A stretch of 64,000 nt of DNA from Albula goreensis (lineage: Eukaryota > Chordata > Actinopteri > Albuliformes > Albulidae), in NCBI GenBank assembly GCA_022829145.1, contig CM040764.1:10746049-10810048 (forward strand), written 5' to 3'. The notes under the pieces are model-generated. The model saw only the letters and a list, made by a program, of their open reading frames with translations, did not search any database and was not told the DNA's origin. The translations under genes were made by a program, and so were the position numbers. Shown here in pieces: positions 60,021-64,000 of this stretch (positions are counted from its first letter, which is position 1; every line of letters begins with the position of its first letter).

Positions 60021-63000
60021 TCAGCAAAACTTATTCAGTTGAACTGAAGTGCCCTGTGGCACAGCATGTGCAGTAGCTTGTCATTGGTCAAAACTAGTTT
60101 TTGCCAAATTTTTACAGAAAAAAGCTGTATCCATGCAATCTTTTGTTCTCATCTTTGGTCTTACTTTCGGAGTAATTGTTGAAAACTGCCGAATTTCACA
60201 AGAAACGCATGTGGGGAGCTAATTGAAATCTGCTTGGCGGTTGGGCATACTCAAGATTGAATCAAACTAATTTCACATTTTAGTAGGTATATGATTTTCC
60301 TTTGAATATTACAGTCTTTCTTTGAGAAACACAAAAACCTATACTTGCTTGTTTTTGTACTTTGTGCTATGAGTTCAAAAAGTTTCTTTTAGCTTCTTGC
60401 ACAGAAATAAATGTATTGTTACCATTATTAGCCTTTGCTTTCTTTCTGTCAATCACATTAATGGACCAATGGTGTTGCTTATCACGTTAAAATGTGTCAA
60501 CAAATGGTGAGAACAACCAAATACGCACATACTAAACAGGCAAATTTTAAGTACTTCCCTGCATCCGAAACCCCTAATTTATGTGGGTATACGTGACAAC
60601 TCAGAATAAAATGGGTCAGACTTTTAGTTTGGGACTATCTCGCTAAAGAATGCAGTTTTCCAAAAACATTTGAATTTTGTGCTCTTATGGTTCTTGTTCT
60701 ACTTGACCATTGGAATAAAAGGATTATCACTTAGCTGTCAATTCGTGGCAACACTCATTTGTGCAGGAGGGGTATTTTTTTCACTACACATTTATTGGTA
60801 AGTTAAGGTTATGGGCTGTGCCAATTGAATCAAGGGCAAATGTTTGACAAATGGTACTACCTTTTAATGTTACCTACTTGGAACCCCAATGGTGTTGTAG
60901 AATTGCAGTTTAGCCAGAGTTGGTTATTCAGTATGAATTTACAGGGTTTTACCATGAAAAGATCTGTGAATACATTAGACTAATCTATTTGGAACCAGCA
61001 GCTCCACAGTATTTTGTATTCAGCATGAAAGCTGTATACTGAAGTGTGACAGCTAATTGCAGGTATGCAAATTGGCTAGCTCTCTAATAGTTACCGTTAG
61101 CCTTCGATCGAGTAGAATGGAGGGGGCTGGGGGATTAATGAAACATTTGAATATATATATATATTTTTAACAGGAGCCAATTTGTATTCCAGTGCTTTCA
61201 TCTCCTCTCCAAGCTATCCCTTAAAACCATACAACTTCAAACTAAATTTCAGAAACTGATCGTCCTCTTGTGCTCCCTCCAGAGCAGAATAATGAGATTT
61301 TTGGCCCTCATTAACCTAGTTAACTTGTGTCTTGTGACACTCAACAATACCTTTCATAGACTGCCAGCAATATCATATCCTCTTCTGCATACATCTATGG
61401 GATGTACTTATTTCTTTTTCAAGTGTATCCAAAAATAGTTCCTCCTTTAGACAGAAGAGGATTCAATTTTATTGGGGGAAAAACTTTTCAAAGCAAATGA
61501 GAAAATAATAATAATGGAAATCAAAAATATATTAAAAAATGAGTTTGGCATGATACAACGGTGTTCTCACTGAATTAAATCAAAAGAATCTTCTTCCAGT
61601 CTTGTAATTTTGAGGACTGGAATAACAAGTACGGATGCTGTACCTGCCTTCAATAGGAAAAATGATTGCTTGTATGTTACATACACGCAGCCAGGAAAGT
61701 AAATTAGCTTCTGCATTTTATTCTGAAAATGAATAAATAACACACAGGCTAAATTTTATCCAGTGATCAACTGAATACACAATTACAAAAAGGGACCTTC
61801 CTGAAGAGGGGCACTCTGTCACTGGCTGGGTGTGTCCTGCATCTCTTCCAGTGAGTGCAAGCACCCTCCTGTAGTACTGTGTGACCTGACACTTTGAAAA
61901 GAAGAAAACATAATGAATTAAAGATGTAGGCTAGCTTAACTCCCCTCTCAATATCCAGGCGTTCAGGCAGTGGCCTGTCATTGGGGAGATGAACACATGT
62001 AGCTGTATGTAGCAAACATAGTGGAGCCAGTAAAACTATTAATTTACTCCACATGGAGCCAGTTGATTTAGTCATCAGAAATCTTCAAAGTCAGAAAATG
62101 TGAAACTTGAAACCCATTAAATGGAAGCTCCAGGCACAAGGGGGGTCATATGTGGTTCAAAGCTGATACAAATGCCATTGCTACCCATGCAACTCTGGCC
62201 GATGAAGTCCTTTCATTAGTCTGGTATCTAATTACCTTTAAATGTAAAGCCATGTATTATGACTGTACTATATCTGCCATTAAGCATTTAAAAATCTCAC
62301 AACCCAGATTGTCCAACCCTTCATTCAGTAGGATATGCAGTATATAATTAATCATTTACTCATTACAATGTCAAAACAAAATGGCTGCAGATGTGGGAAG
62401 TTTTCCCTGCTGTCTCTCCTCATGAAACCTCATCCCACACATTCCTCCAGCAGTCTATGAGAACACAATCTCAAAAATCCTGCTTGAAGGATGGTAGCAG
62501 TTTATTTTCGGAACTGTGTGCTTTGACAATTTATGACTATGCAACATTTTTTTATGAATAATACCCTTAGTCCGTTTAGTCCACCCTTTAGTCCATTTTT
62601 TTACAGATATGGAAATTATTGGTCTGGGCTTTGGAATCATATTTTTTAGCTCATGGGATGGTTGCAGTGTGTGCTTGCAGAATAGGTGTGCCAGGTGTGT
62701 GATTCATTTTTAATACAAATATTTGAATATAAAGGAATCCCATCAATTTTAATTTCAGGGTTGTTTCAGATGTGCAGAGAGAGAAGATGTGGCTTTTTGC
62801 TTTATTTGCTCTCCTACTGGGTCCCAGCATTGCTGACATATAAGAATTGTTATAAGATGGTAATTTCCTGACTTTCAGGCCAAGAAAGCGGGTATCTTTA
62901 AAAGCGTGGGTGACATGCTGTGTTTTGGTATGTGCTCGGTTTGAGGTGTCGAGCGAGACATTAATCTGTTTAAGGAGGGACCGAAGTTTGAGTGTGACGC

Positions 63001-64000
63001 TGTGAGGGGAGGGGGGCTGAAGACTGGCCTACCCGTCGGGATTTTGAGCTTTATTCACAAACACAGTGAGGCTGCTGATCCATATAATGATGAAAACAGG
63101 TTGAACAGGGTTCGATGGGTTCACTGCACACAAGTGATTTGTCCATAATAACAAGTCACTATTACATCTATGGTTGAGTCGTAGCAAATATTTAGTTATT
63201 GGTTGTCTAAAAAAATATGATGAGCATGTGTGTTTCACAACAGTTCTAGAATGAGAAAGAGTTGTTGATTCCTCCACATTCTAATCAGACTTTCAACTTA
63301 ATTTGTCAAATGTAGATCCACAGGTTATGGCACCTGCATAAAGCCCTGAGATTAGTTTAGATAGGTCCAAGTTATGTCCAAGACTAATCAATTGTGTTTC
63401 GTCTAATTTAGTCAAAGGTTTTAATGTTTTGCCTGCTCAGTGAGAACTCTTTTCAACTGATTATTGAAGCCTCACTGTTACATTATTTAAACAATACCAT
63501 GTATCATTTTAGACAGTTGATATTGAACATTTCTTTTGTATAAAACTGTATATATTCAAAATGCTCTTTTTTATTTTAAACTCAGCACAGAGGTGGTATG
63601 TGTTTGAATATGTGCTGTTAAAAGAAGATTCCACTAGTAACCACTATTGGCATTCACCTATGTTCAGGTTCTTAATATGACTTAGTTATAAGTGCAAGTT
63701 TTAAAATGTGCTGCACTTCAGTCTGTTTCATCCTGTTTATATTCTAATTCAGCTCCCTGTGATTGAGTGTGGTTTGAGGTACGATATAGTGGAAGAGCAC
63801 TCATCTGGGAATTAAACACTGAAACAACATATGTCTTTTGGTGTTCATGGTTTTGATGAAATGGAAAAAGTGGAATAGTGTAACAGTTTTTCCGCTGTGG
63901 AGCATCAGGAAGTGAGCAAACAAACGTGAATCACCAGGGTTCAGTTCCAGGTCTCTGAAAATATTTCTTCAGACGATATTAATTAAAACAGATTTCATTC
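60021..64000. other. AT-rich non-coding region to the window end
   Basis: An (AT)n run of about 15 bp lies at 61150-61164. A GC-richer patch with CpGs lies at about 62880-63040. No gene, transposon or RNA was recognised. Confidence 0.45.

Noticed and set aside
63764-63950. tRNA-like words (TAGTGGAAGAGCACT and GGTTCAGTTCC)
   Set aside because: The two words are far too distant to be A and B boxes of one element.

Overview
The window reads as vertebrate non-coding DNA, most likely from a ray-finned fish. It is AT-rich and has no operon-like or densely coding architecture. Long (CA)n microsatellites recur, and transposable-element relics of types common in teleosts are present: a PIF/Harbinger DNA transposon whose left end begins GGGGCCCCATTTATAAA, and an L2-clade LINE. 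The fish assignment is an inference from repeat types; no species can be named from this sequence alone. No intact protein-coding gene, tRNA, rRNA or CRISPR array was found. The open frames are short and mostly look like chance, so the window is best read as a gene desert or the inside of a very large intron.

Layout: 0.39-0.83 kb is a CpG-rich, GC-rich block with gene-like open frames on the minus strand. 0.87-9.06 kb is featureless AT-rich DNA with one perfect 9-bp hairpin. 9.07-10.19 kb is a decayed Harbinger element whose HARBI1-like transposase can be read in several broken frames. At 10.86-10.97 and 14.23-14.34 kb there are two diverged direct copies of a roughly 110-bp module containing TAATC, TGATTT and CCTTTGATG motifs. 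17.2-17.4 kb holds exon-like minus-strand frames. At 18.74-18.83 kb G-quadruplex-type runs lie on both strands. 24.3-24.8 kb is an A-rich dispersed-repeat-like unit, followed by a CpG cluster at 25.73-25.87 kb.

At 30.6-30.8 kb a tRNA-SINE-like remnant abuts a compact CCAAT/CRE promoter-like block. 41.9-44.0 kb has two long CA arrays bracketing a possible LINE endonuclease scrap. 46.2-46.8 kb is an L2 reverse-transcriptase relic, followed by a possible small Harbinger-type MITE. 52.46-52.60 kb is a 51-52 bp tandem array whose units carry hairpins with a paired (compensatory) change.

Several unique, repeat-free, TAATTA- and ATTTGCAT-containing stretches (about 26.4-27.7, 33.4, 39.0, 57.9 and 59.8 kb) resemble vertebrate conserved non-coding elements in composition. 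This is only a suspicion without cross-species alignment. If it holds, the window is a regulatory landscape of a developmental gene outside the window, with transposon debris between elements.
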